A stretch of 64,000 bases of DNA from Streptomyces sp. M41(2017) (GCF_002078175.1 NZ_MWFK01000002.1:1426001-1490000), one strand, 5' to 3'. Shown: positions 44,245-53,372, counted from the first letter of the stretch. Numbers and translations are program-made. The notes: a model not told the origin generated them from the sequence alone.

Positions 44245-44437
44245 CCGGGCGGACGCCGAGTCCTGCCGCCGCCCGGATGCCCGGTCGACAGAAGTGGATC
44301 GGCAGGAGTGGAGGACCCAGCACGACGGTCCGCCGGAGCAGCATTCCGCGCGGTCCTTGGGGTGAAGCCGCAGCAGCGGCCGGGCAACTTCGCCAGCCCG
44401 AATCCGACAGGTCATCCTTCACAGGCGGCTGACGAAG
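44245..44437 (+). promoter_or_regulatory. Cyclic di-AMP riboswitch (ydaO/yuaA class)
   Basis: The leader carries the class signatures in order: GGACGCCGAGTCCTG near 44251, GGCAGGAGTGGAGGACCC near 44302, GTCCTTGGGGTGAAGCCGC near 44353, GCCGGGCAACTTCGCCAG near 44379 and CCCGAATCCGACAGGTCA near 44397, ending in a GAAGGG just before the gene. The downstream gene is an NlpC/P60 wall hydrolase, the usual target in actinobacteria, where c-di-AMP normally turns expression off. Confidence 0.9.
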
Positions 44438-44445
44438 GGTTGCGC

Positions 44446-44919
44446 ATGACTGCGCTCAATCGTGTCCCGTCGCTGTGGACCAGGGCCGGTACGGCCTCGG
44501 CCCTCACCATCGCCGCCGTCGGCGGCAGCCTCGTGGTCCCTGGTGTCGCACCCGACGCCCAGGCGGCCACGACCGCGACGAAGGCACTCCAGGTCGCGGC
44601 CTCGAAGCACGGCGCCCCGTACAAGTACGGCGCCACGGGACCGCACCGCTTCGACTGCTCCGGGCTCACGCTCTACTCGTTCAAGAAGGCGGGCAAGAAG
44701 CTGCCTCGAACGGCCGCGGCGCAGTACAACAAGACGCACCATGTCTCCGCCTCGCACCGCAAGGCCGGGGACCTCGTGTTCTTCCACTCGGGCCGGAGTG
44801 TTTACCACGTCGGCATCTACGCCGGGAAGGGAAAGATCTGGCACTCCCCGAAGACCGGGGAAGTGGTGAAGCTCCAGAAGATCTGGACACGGAGCGTCTG
44901 GTACGGGCGGGTCAGCTGA
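44446..44919 (+). CDS. Secreted NlpC/P60 peptidoglycan endopeptidase
   Basis: 157-aa cell-wall hydrolase. The signal peptide is 1-40 (MTALNRVPSLWTRAG, hydrophobic core, AQA cleavage). The mature part is a bare NlpC/P60 domain: Cys71 in HRFDCSGLTLYSF, His121 in VYHVGIYAG and third-site His133 in KIWHSP. No LysM, SH3 or coiled-coil is attached. Expression is under the c-di-AMP riboswitch in its leader, linking wall hydrolysis to turgor/potassium signalling. Strong terminator follows. Confidence 0.93.
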   Translation: MTALNRVPSLWTRAGTASALTIAAVGGSLVVPGVAPDAQAATTATKALQVAASKHGAPYKYGATGPHRFDCSGLTLYSFKKAGKKLPRTAAAQYNKTHHVSASHRKAGDLVFFHSGRSVYHVGIYAGKGKIWHSPKTGEVVKLQKIWTRSVWYGRVS

Positions 44920-44924
44920 CCTGA

Positions 44925-44956
44925 CCCCGGGCGGCGGCGGGGGCCGCCGCCCGGGG
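44925..44956 (+). terminator. Terminator after NlpC/P60 gene
   Basis: Perfect 14-bp stem CCCCGGGCGGCGGC / GCCGCCGCCCGGGG with loop GGGG, 6 bases after the stop. Confidence 0.8.
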
Positions 44957-45088
44957 AACACCGACACTGCGGTCCTGCCACCCCTCGGTGTACCGCCTCC
45001 GTCCGGCCGCCCTTTTCGGTGCGCCGCCTCCGTCCGGCCGTGCGCCGCAGGGACGGCGACCGTCCCCGCCACGCCGGCAGCGCCCGGC

Positions 45089-45784
45089 TCAGCCCCTCAG
45101 CGGCTCCAGGAGCAGCACGAGGCCGAGCACGGTGAGCGCTCCGCCGGTGACGGCCTCCACGGCGCGTGCGGCCCGCGGCCGGCGCAGCCACCGTCCCAGC
45201 CGGTCCACGAGCAGCGCGACCGCCGGGAACCACACCAGGGCCAGGACGACCACGATCAGCGCGAGGAGCAGCGTCCGCGGCATCGCGGGGCTGCCCGCCG
45301 GCACGAACTGCGGCAGCAGGCTCAGAAAGGTGATCGGCGCCTTCGGGTTGAGGGCGTTGGTGACGAAGCCCTGACGCAGCGGTCGGGCAGCCGTGCCCGT
45401 CCCCGCCGTCCCCGCCGCCCCATGCGCATCCTTTCCGGACTCCTTCCGGTCGTCGGCCGAGGCCGTGACCGTCCCCGGTCCGGTCCCGTCGGCCGGGCGC
45501 GGTCGCCCGAGGGCGCGCACGGTCCGCAGGCCCAGGTGGAGCACGTAGGCGCCACCGAGCAGCTGGAGCGTCCGGAACAGCGCGGGGACGGCGGTGAGGA
45601 CCGCGGCCACCCCGGCGACGGCCAGCGCCGTGTGCAGGAGCAGTCCGCCCGCGATGCCGAGGGCGCACGCGACTCCGGCCCGGCGCGAGACGAGGGCGTT
45701 GCGTACGACGACGGTGAAGTCGGCTCCGGGCATGGCGACCATGCCGGCGGCCACTCCGGTGAAGGCGAAGAGCTGTGCGTCCAT
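45089..45784 (-). CDS. LysE/RhtB-family amino-acid exporter
   Basis: 231-aa membrane protein with about six helices. Family features: FTGVAAGMVAMPGADFTVVVRNAL at the N-terminus, LGGAYVLHLGLRTVRAL and FVTNALNPKAPITFLSLLPQF. A Gly/Ala/Asp-rich cytoplasmic loop (about 100-132) is longer than usual. It is divergent from a LysR regulator 162 bases away, the normal LysE-LysG arrangement; the substrate is unknown. Confidence 0.9.
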   Translation of the reverse strand: MDAQLFAFTGVAAGMVAMPGADFTVVVRNALVSRRAGVACALGIAGGLLLHTALAVAGVAAVLTAVPALFRTLQLLGGAYVLHLGLRTVRALGRPRPADGTGPGTVTASADDRKESGKDAHGAAGTAGTGTAARPLRQGFVTNALNPKAPITFLSLLPQFVPAGSPAMPRTLLLALIVVVLALVWFPAVALLVDRLGRWLRRPRAARAVEAVTGGALTVLGLVLLLEPLRG

Positions 45785-45946
45785 GCCACCAGGTTCACCC
45801 GCAGGGGCCTTCAGCAGGTATGTCGAATATCCTGGGTTCTCCTTAAGCATCCGTTTAGACCCCGGTGAGGGGTCACCTCGGACCGGGCCGTCCGGGGCGG
45901 CCCCTCGACGAGGTCCGGTAGTGGCCCCTGGATCCAGGAGCGGCAC

Positions 45947-46888
45947 ATGTACGACCCGACGCGGCTGGCGGCGCTGGTGGCGGTCGCCGAGGCGGGCTCG
46001 ATCACCCGGGCCGCCGAACGGCTCGGGTACACGCCGCCCGCACTCTCCCAGCAGGTGGCGAAGCTGGAGCGGGAGGCGGGGGCGGCACTGCTGGTGCGGT
46101 CGCACCGCGGGACGCGGCTCACCGGCGCCGGCGAACTGCTGGTGGCGCGAGCGCGGCGGGTGCTCGACGAGATGGAACTGGCTCGGCACGAACTGGCGCG
46201 GCTGGCGGGCCTGTCGGGCGGGACGCTGCGGCTCGGCACCTTCCAGACGGCGGGCATCCATCTGCTGCCGCCCGTGCTCAGCGCGTTCCGCCGGGCCCAT
46301 CCGGACGTGGAGCTGGCGGTCGCCGATTACGAGCCTCCGCACGGGATCGCGGCGGTCGCCGCCGGGGAGGTGGACCTGGCCCTCACGCACACCTACGAGC
46401 CCGCGCCGCGTGTACCGCTGCCCTCGTCCGTCGCCGTGGAGGCTGTGCTGGTCGAGGAGTTGGTGCTGGTGACGGCGCCGGGGCACGTGCTCGCGGCCGG
46501 TTCCGGGCGGTTGCCCCTCGCGGACCTCGCGGGCCAGCCGCTGATCAGCATGGCGCCGGACCACCCACCGCGGCAGGCCGTGGAGGCCGCGCTCGCCGGC
46601 GCCGGAGCCACCCCTGCCGTGCTCGTCGAGACGCCGGGCTACGCCCTGGTGTGCGCGCTGGTCAGTGCCGGGCTCGGGGTCGCGGTGGTGCCGGAGATGG
46701 TGGCGTCGACCGCCGCGACTCCGGTGGGGACGCGGCTGCTGGACCCGGGAGACCTGCGGCGCACGATCTCGGTCGTCCACCGCGCGGAGGGAGCCACGCC
46801 CGCCGCCGACGCGTTCCGCGCCCTGCTGCGCGGCGCGTTCGGCCGCGTCGGCCGCGGGCACCCCTGGGGAAACCGGCCGGAGGCGTAG
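45947..46888 (+). CDS. LysR-family regulator
   Basis: 313-aa regulator. Helix-turn-helix at 1-62: RLAALVAVAEAGSITRAAERLGYTPPALSQQVAKLEREAGAALLVR; the effector domain (about 90-295) has LRLGTFQTAGIHLLPPVLSAFRRAHPDVEL. AGGAG lies 7 bases before the ATG. It is divergent from the LysE exporter, which it probably activates in response to an amino acid. Confidence 0.92.
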   Translation: MYDPTRLAALVAVAEAGSITRAAERLGYTPPALSQQVAKLEREAGAALLVRSHRGTRLTGAGELLVARARRVLDEMELARHELARLAGLSGGTLRLGTFQTAGIHLLPPVLSAFRRAHPDVELAVADYEPPHGIAAVAAGEVDLALTHTYEPAPRVPLPSSVAVEAVLVEELVLVTAPGHVLAAGSGRLPLADLAGQPLISMAPDHPPRQAVEAALAGAGATPAVLVETPGYALVCALVSAGLGVAVVPEMVASTAATPVGTRLLDPGDLRRTISVVHRAEGATPAADAFRALLRGAFGRVGRGHPWGNRPEA

Positions 46889-47007
46889 TTCCGCGCGGTC
46901 CATGCGCACCGCGGCATCGGGGTGTCGTGCCGCGCCGGGCGTCGCGGTCAGCGGCCTCTCCTCCAACGACCGGTCGCCCGGCCGGGGATGGGGTCCTCGC
47001 GGCGTCG

Positions 47008-47466
47008 CTACGCCTCGGGCGGTGCCCCGGCCGTGATCGGCCGGACCGGTGCCGTCCAGGGGAGTTCGATGGAGACCGTCTTGCCTCCCTCGCGGGTGGC
47101 GCGGACGCTGAGCCTGCCGCCGCACTCGTTGGCGAGCCAGCGGATGATCACCATGCCGCGACCGTTGTCCTGCTGGACCGCCGCGGGGAGCCGCTTCGGG
47201 AAGCGCGGATGGCTGTCGGTGACGCCGATCCGCAGGCGCTCCTCCCGGTCGAGACACACGTCGACCGTGAAGGTGGGCGACTGCCCGAAGGTGTGCTGAA
47301 CGGCGTTGGTGGCCAGTTCGGACACGATCAGGCGGACGGTCTCACCGACTTCGGCGTCGCCGGGCAGGCCCCATTCGGCCAGCACTTCCGCGACGAATTT
47401 ACGGGCCACGGAAACCGAGACGGCTTCGCTCGGCAGAGTGACGGCTGCTTCCTGGTGATCTGCCAT
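47008..47466 (-). CDS. RsbW-like ATP-binding protein (HATPase_c_2)
   Basis: 152-aa GHKL-fold protein: VRLIVSELATNAVQHTFGQSPTFTV (N box) and QQDNGRGMVIIRWLANECGGRLSV (G box). It belongs to the family of anti-sigma-factor kinases, of which Streptomyces have dozens. It is divergent from the WhiJ-type pair that follows; this trio is a repeated Streptomyces arrangement. Confidence 0.9.
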   Translation of the reverse strand: MADHQEAAVTLPSEAVSVSVARKFVAEVLAEWGLPGDAEVGETVRLIVSELATNAVQHTFGQSPTFTVDVCLDREERLRIGVTDSHPRFPKRLPAAVQQDNGRGMVIIRWLANECGGRLSVRATREGGKTVSIELPWTAPVRPITAGAPPEA

Positions 47467-47677
47467 GGCGAGGTCGTCCCTTTCCCACGGGACCGGAGTC
47501 CGACACGGAGCGGATGGTTCGAGTACGGTCCCGGACTGGTGCTTGCGCCAGACTGCCATTACCGGGCCGGTCGCGGGTGCGATCCACCGAGTAATGCATA
47601 TATCTGTCGCTCGATGCGGTGAACTCTGCGTCCGCGGAACGTATTCGGGCGGCTTGGAAGGAGTAAGGAGAACGGCC

Positions 47678-48535
47678 ATGCAGCACGGTCCCGCGGTGCG
47701 CCGCCGCAAGCTCGGCGCCGAACTGCGCGCGCTGCGCGCGGGCACGGGCCTCACGAGCGGCCAGGCGGCCCGCCTGCTCGGCTGGCACCAGTCGAAGGTG
47801 AGCCGCATCGAGACCGGAACCAGCGGTGTGAAACCGGCCGACGTCGAGCGCCTGCTGGACGTGTACGCGGTCGAGGACCCCGAACTGCGCGAGCTGCTGG
47901 TCGTGTTGGCGGGGTCCGAGGGGAACGGCCGGCACCACTGGTGGCACGCGTACCGGGGGGTCCTGCCGCCCGCCTACCGCGACTTCATCAGTCTGGAGTC
48001 GGGCGCGAGGGGGATGCGCACCCTGGAGACGTCCGTCGTACCGGGGCTGTTGCAGACGCCCGACTACGCCCGCGCGGTGACGCGGGCCGCCGTGGACGGT
48101 CTGGAGGAGAGCAAGCTCGACACCCTGGTCGAGGTGCGGCTGGCCCGGCAGGACGTGCTGCGCGCCGATCCCCCGCTGGAGCTGTGCGCGGTGCTCGACG
48201 AGGCGGTACTGCGACGGGAGGTGGGCGGTCCCGAGGTGATGGCCCGCCAGCTGGACCGGCTGTGCGAGGCCGCGGCGCTCCCCCAAGTCCGGCTCCAGGT
48301 GCTGCCGTTCGCCGCCGGAGCTCACATCGGGATCACCGGGCCTTTCGTTATCTTCTCATTTCCGAACACAACTGATCTGGATGTGGTTGTTCTCGACCAC
48401 TTGACGAGTAGCCTCTACCTCGAACGGAAAGAAGACCTCCAGGCCTATACGGAGGCCTTCAACACCCTTCAGTTCCACGCCCTTTCGCCCGAGGACTCGT
48501 TGGACTACATCGCCGGGATAGGTGACGGCGCGTAA
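47678..48535 (+). CDS. WhiJ-type XRE regulator with DUF5753
   Basis: 285-aa protein. N-terminal helix-turn-helix (about 10-65): LGAELRALRAGTGLTSGQAARLLGWHQSKVSRIETG; the C-terminal DUF5753 domain (about 95-275) includes TSVVPGLLQTPDYARAVTRA and VLDEAVLRREVGG. AAGGAGTAAGGAG lies before the ATG. With the DUF397 gene downstream and the RsbW-like gene divergent, it resembles the whiJ locus, where the XRE protein represses development and the DUF397 protein relieves it. Confidence 0.92.
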   Translation: MQHGPAVRRRKLGAELRALRAGTGLTSGQAARLLGWHQSKVSRIETGTSGVKPADVERLLDVYAVEDPELRELLVVLAGSEGNGRHHWWHAYRGVLPPAYRDFISLESGARGMRTLETSVVPGLLQTPDYARAVTRAAVDGLEESKLDTLVEVRLARQDVLRADPPLELCAVLDEAVLRREVGGPEVMARQLDRLCEAAALPQVRLQVLPFAAGAHIGITGPFVIFSFPNTTDLDVVVLDHLTSSLYLERKEDLQAYTEAFNTLQFHALSPEDSLDYIAGIGDGA

Positions 48536-48548
48536 GGAGGCACCCCCA

Positions 48549-48773
48549 TTGTCTGCATCGCCTCGGTACGTACCCTCCAGCACTGCACTGCGCGACGTGC
48601 GATGGCTGCGCAGCAGCCGCAGCACGGGAATGAACAACTGCGTCGAGACGGCGCGCCCCGGCTCCGGACCGTGGTCCGGGACGGTCGCGGTGCGCGACTC
48701 CAAGAATCCGGCAGGCCCCGCCCTGCTGTTCGCCCCTGCCGCCTGGGAGGGGTTCATCACCGGCCTGGCCTGA
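48549..48773 (+). CDS. DUF397 small protein
   Basis: 74-aa protein with the DUF397 core: LRDVRWLRSSRSTGMNNCVETA, VAVRDSKNPAGPALLFAPAAWEGFITGL. The start TTG 48549 has a perfect AAGGAGG 7 bases upstream (48535-48541); an upstream in-frame GTG (48522) would overlap the previous gene and lacks a site. Partner of the WhiJ-type regulator, probably modulating its DNA binding. Confidence 0.9.
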   Translation: MSASPRYVPSSTALRDVRWLRSSRSTGMNNCVETARPGSGPWSGTVAVRDSKNPAGPALLFAPAAWEGFITGLA

Positions 48774-48785
48774 CCGCGGGCCGGT

Positions 48786-49910
48786 TCACCGGGTGCGGCT
48801 GATCACGTCCACCGCGCGCTCGATCTGCTCCTCGGAGAGGTCCGCGCGGGCCGTCAGCCGCAGCCTCGACACACCGTCGGGCACCGACGGGGGACGGAAG
48901 CAGCCGACGGCGAGGCCCGCCTCGCGACAGTCGGCGGCCCAGCTCAGGGCCCGTTCGGGGGACGGTGCCCTGACGGAGACGACGGCGGCGTCCGGTCGTA
49001 CCGCCGACAGCCCCTCGGCCGTCAGCCGGGTGTGCAGCGCCGTGGCCACCGCGCGCGCCCTCGCCGCCCGTTCCGGTTCCTCGCGCAGCAGTCGCAGCGC
49101 GGCCAGCGCCGCTCCCACGGCCGCCGGCGCGAGGCCGGTGTCGAAGATGAAGGTGCGCGCAGCGTTGACGAGATGGTCGATGACCGCCGCCGGACCGAGG
49201 ACGGCTCCGCCCTGGCTGCCCAGCGACTTCGACAGCGTCACCGTCACCACGACGTCCGGGTTCCCGGCGAGTCCCGCAGCGTGCGGGGCACCCCGGCCCC
49301 CGTCGCCGAGGACACCGAGCCCATGCGCGTCGTCGAGGATCAGCCCGGCCCCGTACTCCCGGCAGGCGAGGGCGAGTTCGGCGAGCGATGCCGCGTCCCC
49401 GTCGACCGAGAAGACCGTGTCGGAGACGGCGACGGCCGGGCCCTCGTGCGTGCCGAGCGCCTTGCGCACTCCGGCGGGATCCACGTGCCCCACCACCTGG
49501 GTGGTGCCGCGGGCGAGCCGGCAGCCGTCGATCAGTGAGGCGTGGTTGCCCGCGTCCGAGACGACGAGCGAGCCGTGCGGCGCGAGGGCGGTGACGGCGG
49601 CGAGGTTGGCCGCGTAGCCGGAGGAGAGGACGAGCGCGGACTCGAAGCCGCAGAAGTCGGCCAGTTCGCGTTCCAGTTCGGTGTGGAGTTCGGTGGTGCC
49701 GGTGACGAGCCGGGAACCGGTCGCGCCGCCGCCCCAGGTGTTCGCCGCCTGCGCCGCACCGGCCGTGATCCGCGGGTGGCGGGCCAGACCGAGGTAGTCG
49801 TTGCTCGCGAGATCGAGCAGCGGCGAGTCGGCGGGGCGCGGGCGCAGGGTCCGTACGAGCCCGGCGGTGCGGCGCGCCGCGGCCTGCTCGTCGATCCAGC
49901 CGAACGCCAT
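48786..49910 (-). CDS. bioF: 8-amino-7-oxononanoate synthase
   Basis: 374-aa PLP enzyme condensing pimeloyl thioester with alanine, first step of the biotin ring pathway. PLP Lys is in TLSKSLGSQGG, with SDAGNHASLIDGCRLAR and LDDAHGLGVLGDGGRGA as family motifs. GGAGGAC lies before ATG 49910. It is divergent from bioB across 160 bases, so the four biotin genes form two divergent units. Confidence 0.95.
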   Translation of the reverse strand: MAFGWIDEQAAARRTAGLVRTLRPRPADSPLLDLASNDYLGLARHPRITAGAAQAANTWGGGATGSRLVTGTTELHTELERELADFCGFESALVLSSGYAANLAAVTALAPHGSLVVSDAGNHASLIDGCRLARGTTQVVGHVDPAGVRKALGTHEGPAVAVSDTVFSVDGDAASLAELALACREYGAGLILDDAHGLGVLGDGGRGAPHAAGLAGNPDVVVTVTLSKSLGSQGGAVLGPAAVIDHLVNAARTFIFDTGLAPAAVGAALAALRLLREEPERAARARAVATALHTRLTAEGLSAVRPDAAVVSVRAPSPERALSWAADCREAGLAVGCFRPPSVPDGVSRLRLTARADLSEEQIERAVDVISRTR

Positions 49911-49985
49911 GTGTCCTCCGGACCGTCGTGGCGGGTGTTTTGTAGGCAGTGCACAGACCCTAGCGGCCGGACCAGCCGCCCAGGA

Positions 49986-50001
49986 TGTGGCAATACCCAC
50001 A
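49986..50001. promoter_or_regulatory. Inverted repeat between bioF and bioB
   Basis: TGTGG-CAATAC-CCACA in the divergent bioF/bioB promoter region; a -10-like TATACG is at 50050-50055, before bioB. It is a possible site for a biotin repressor; it does not match the BirA or BioQ consensus that I remember. Confidence 0.3.
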
Positions 50002-50070
50002 CGTCGAACCCACTCTGTTGTCCGATCTCTCCTTGGCCGGGACCGGTCGTATACGCCAGGATCGGACCTC

Positions 50071-51381
50071 ATGGACCTGCTGAACACGCTGGTGGACAAG
50101 GGGCTTCGGCGCGAGCTGCCGACCCGCGAGGAGGCGCTGGCCGTACTGGCCACGTCCGACGACGACGTGCTCGACGTGGTGGCCGCGGCCGGCAAGGTGC
50201 GCCGCCGCTGGTTCGGCCGACGGGTGAAACTGAACTATCTGGTCAACCTGAAGTCGGGCCTGTGCCCGGAGGACTGCTCGTACTGCTCGCAGCGCCTCGG
50301 TTCCCAGGCCGGGATCCTGAAGTACAGCTGGCTGAAGCCCGACGAGGCCTCCCGGGCCGCGGCGGCGGGGCTCGCCGGGGGCGCCAAGCGGGTGTGCCTG
50401 GTGGCCAGCGGCCGCGGGCCGACCGACCGTGACGTGGAGCGGGTCTCCGACACGATCAAGGCCATCAAGGACCAGAACGAGGGCGTCGAGGTGTGCGCCT
50501 GCCTCGGTCTGCTCTCCGACGGCCAGGCCGAGCGGCTCCGCGAGGCCGGCGCGGACGCGTACAACCACAACCTGAACACGTCCGAGGGCACGTACGGCGA
50601 GATCACGACCACGCACACGTACGCCGACCGGGTCGACACCGTCCAGAAGGCACACGCGGCGGGATTGTCCGCCTGCTCGGGTCTGATCGCGGGCATGGGC
50701 GAGGCGGACGAGGACCTCGTCGACGTCGTGTACGCGCTGCGCGCTCTCGACCCCGACTCCGTCCCGGTGAACTTCCTGATCCCGTTCGAGGGCACCCCGC
50801 TCGCCAAGGAGTGGAACCTCACCCCGCAGCGGTGCCTGCGCATCCTCGCCATGGTCCGGTTCGTGTGCCCGGACGTCGAGGTCCGGATCGCCGGCGGCCG
50901 CGAGGTGCACCTGCGCACCCTCCAGCCGCTCGCCCTGCACCTCGCCAACTCGATCTTCCTCGGTGACTACCTCACCAGCGAGGGCCAGGCGGGCAAGGCG
51001 GATCTGGACATGATCGCGGACGCGGGCTTCGAGGTGGAGAACGCGGGCGAGGTGACCCTGCCGGAGCACCGTGCGGCGGCGGGAGGCTGCGGTGCGCAGG
51101 CGTCGGCCGGGGACACGGTGTCCGAGGGCGCGGGGTGCGGGTCGCACGCCGAGGTCGGCTGTGGATCCCACGCGGGCGGCGGCTGCGGGTCCCACGACGG
51201 CGGGGGTGCGTGCGGCTCGGTCCCGGCACCCTCCGTCGAGGCGGCAGGCGCGGAGACCGCGGGTGCGGAGCAGGCGGACTCGCGGACACAGGGCGCGGAA
51301 GCGGTGCCCGCGGGCGCCAGGACCGACCTCGTCGCCGTCCGCCGCCGTGGTGCCGGAACGGATCTCGCGCCCAATGCCTGA
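50071..51381 (+). CDS. bioB: Biotin synthase with Cys-His-rich C-terminal tail
   Basis: Radical-SAM enzyme inserting sulfur into dethiobiotin. The [4Fe-4S] motif is C65xxxC69xxC72 (LCPEDCSYCSQ); the barrel carries the [2Fe-2S] ligands (C109, C142, C202 region and Arg273 in VRIAGGRE). The family core ends near residue 335; a further 100 residues carry three CGSH repeats at 356, 364 and 372 plus C340 and C381, then an Ala/Glu-rich end. The function of the tail is unknown. It overlaps bioA by 8 bases. Confidence 0.95.
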   Translation: MDLLNTLVDKGLRRELPTREEALAVLATSDDDVLDVVAAAGKVRRRWFGRRVKLNYLVNLKSGLCPEDCSYCSQRLGSQAGILKYSWLKPDEASRAAAAGLAGGAKRVCLVASGRGPTDRDVERVSDTIKAIKDQNEGVEVCACLGLLSDGQAERLREAGADAYNHNLNTSEGTYGEITTTHTYADRVDTVQKAHAAGLSACSGLIAGMGEADEDLVDVVYALRALDPDSVPVNFLIPFEGTPLAKEWNLTPQRCLRILAMVRFVCPDVEVRIAGGREVHLRTLQPLALHLANSIFLGDYLTSEGQAGKADLDMIADAGFEVENAGEVTLPEHRAAAGGCGAQASAGDTVSEGAGCGSHAEVGCGSHAGGGCGSHDGGGACGSVPAPSVEAAGAETAGAEQADSRTQGAEAVPAGARTDLVAVRRRGAGTDLAPNA

Positions 51382-52654
51382 CCTGTCCGTGCGGGAGCTG
51401 CTCGACCTCGACCGGCGGCACGTCTGGCATCCGTACGGGCCGATGCCCGGCCGCCAGGAACCGCTGGTCGTGGAGTCGGCGAGCGGAGTCCGGCTCCGAC
51501 TGGCCGGCGGTGCGGGTGAGCTGGTCGACGGGATGTCGTCCTGGTGGTCGGCGATCCACGGCTACGGCCATCCGGTGCTCGACGAGGCGGCGCGCGGCCA
51601 GCTGGACCGGATGAGCCACGTGATGTTCGGCGGGCTCACGCACGAGCCCGCCGTACGGCTCGCGAAGCGGCTGGTCGACATCTCTCCGGACGGCCTGGAA
51701 CACGTCTTCCTGGCCGACTCCGGTTCCGTGTCCGTCGAGGTCGCCGTCAAGATGTGCCTCCAGTACTGGCGTTCGCTCGGTCGCCCGGCCAAGCAGCGCC
51801 TGCTGACCTGGCGCGGCGGCTACCACGGGGACACCTGGCAGCCCATGTCGGTGTGCGACCCCGAGGGCGGGATGCACGAGCTGTGGCAGGGCGTGCTCCA
51901 CCGCCAGGTGTTCGCCGACGCGCCGCCCGCCGAGTACGACGCGTCGTACGCCGAGCGGCTGCGCGAGCTGATCGGCGCGCACGCCGACGAGCTGGCGGCG
52001 GTGATCGTCGAGCCGGTGGTGCAGGGCGCGGGCGGCATGCGGTTCCACTCCCCCGCGTATCTGCGGGTGCTGCGAGAGGCGTGCGACGCGCACGACGTGC
52101 TGCTGGTCTTCGACGAGATCGCCACCGGCTTCGGTCGGACGGGCGAGCTGTTCGCGGCGGACCACGCGGGGGTGACGCCGGACGTCATGTGCGTCGGCAA
52201 GGCGCTGACCGGCGGCTATCTGACGATGGCGGCGACGCTGTGCACCACGCGGGTGGCCGAGGGCATCTCGCGCGGCGAGGTCCCGGTACTCGCCCACGGC
52301 CCGACGTTCATGGGCAACCCGCTGGCGGCGGCGGTGGCGTGCGCGTCGGTCGACCTGCTGCTCGGCCAGGACTGGCGGACCGAGGTGAAGCGGATCGGGA
52401 CGGGACTGCGGGACGGGCTCGCGGAGGCCGCGGCCCTGCCGGGCGTGCGGGACGTACGGGTGCTCGGCGCGATCGGAGTCGTCCAGCTCGACCACGAGGT
52501 GGACATGAAGGCGGCGACGGCGGCCGCGGTGCGCGAGGGCGTGTGGCTGCGGCCGTTCCGCGACCTCGTCTATACGATGCCGCCGTACGTCACGGGTGAC
52601 AGGGACGTCGAACGGATCGCGCGCGCCGTGTGCGCGGCGGCGCGGGAGGGTTGA
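51374..52654 (+). CDS. bioA: Adenosylmethionine-8-amino-7-oxononanoate aminotransferase
   Basis: 426-aa class-III PLP aminotransferase. Features: HVWHPYGPM near the N-terminus (BioA substrate site), GYGHPVLDEA, LADSGSVSVEVAVKM, GGYHGDTW, VFDEIATGFGRTGELF and PLP Lys in CVGKALTGGYL. The start lies inside the end of bioB. Confidence 0.96.
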   Translation: MPDLSVRELLDLDRRHVWHPYGPMPGRQEPLVVESASGVRLRLAGGAGELVDGMSSWWSAIHGYGHPVLDEAARGQLDRMSHVMFGGLTHEPAVRLAKRLVDISPDGLEHVFLADSGSVSVEVAVKMCLQYWRSLGRPAKQRLLTWRGGYHGDTWQPMSVCDPEGGMHELWQGVLHRQVFADAPPAEYDASYAERLRELIGAHADELAAVIVEPVVQGAGGMRFHSPAYLRVLREACDAHDVLLVFDEIATGFGRTGELFAADHAGVTPDVMCVGKALTGGYLTMAATLCTTRVAEGISRGEVPVLAHGPTFMGNPLAAAVACASVDLLLGQDWRTEVKRIGTGLRDGLAEAAALPGVRDVRVLGAIGVVQLDHEVDMKAATAAAVREGVWLRPFRDLVYTMPPYVTGDRDVERIARAVCAAAREG

Positions 52655-52655
52655 G

Positions 52656-53372
52656 ATGCCGGTACTGGTGATCACGGGAACGGGCACGGAGGTCGGCAAG
52701 ACGGTCGTCACGGCCGCCGTCGCCGCCACGGCGCTCACGGCCGGACGGTCGGTGGCCGTGCTCAAACCGGCACAGACCGGTGTGGGACCGCACGAGCGGG
52801 GCGACGCCGACGAGGCGGCGCGGCTCGCGGGCGCGGTCACGACGCTCGAACTCGGCCGCTACCCGGAGCCGTTGGCGCCGGCGACCGCCGCCCGGCGGGC
52901 CGGCCTCGCGCCGGTGCCACCGCGGGATGTCGCCGAGGCCGCCGCCAAACTGGCCACTGAGCACGACCTGGTGCTCGTCGAGGGGGCGGGCGGCCTCCTC
53001 GTCCGCTTCGACGACGAGGACGGCACGCTGGCGGACGCGGCCCGGATGCTCGACGCGCCCGTGCTGGTCGTGACGCCGGCCGGGCTCGGCACCCTCAACG
53101 CGACGGAACTGACGGCCCGTGAACTGCGGCGCCGCGAGCTGGAGTTCGCCGGTGTCGTCATTGGCAGCTGGCCGGACGCGCCGGATCTGGCGATGCGCTG
53201 CAACCTCGCCGACCTGCCGGCGGTGTGCGGTGCGCCGCTGCTGGGCGCGGTCCCGGCGGGAGCGGGGGGTCTGTCGCCCGCCGACTTCCGTACGGGCGCC
53301 CCGGGTTGGCTCGATCCGCGACTGGGCGGACGGTGGAACGCGGACGTTTTCGCCGCGGCCAGCGGCGCCTGA
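52656..53372 (+). CDS. bioD: Dethiobiotin synthetase
   Basis: 238-aa ATP-dependent carboxylase closing the ureido ring. P-loop GTGTEVGKTVVTA (8-20), KPAQTG (38-43) and VEGAGGLLVRF are the family motifs. It begins 1 base after the bioA stop. Terminator at 53423. Confidence 0.95.
   Translation: MPVLVITGTGTEVGKTVVTAAVAATALTAGRSVAVLKPAQTGVGPHERGDADEAARLAGAVTTLELGRYPEPLAPATAARRAGLAPVPPRDVAEAAAKLATEHDLVLVEGAGGLLVRFDDEDGTLADAARMLDAPVLVVTPAGLGTLNATELTARELRRRELEFAGVVIGSWPDAPDLAMRCNLADLPAVCGAPLLGAVPAGAGGLSPADFRTGAPGWLDPRLGGRWNADVFAAASGA

Noticed and set aside
44142..44432. Open frame inside the riboswitch region
   Set aside because: It reads through conserved RNA elements and has no protein similarity that I recognise.
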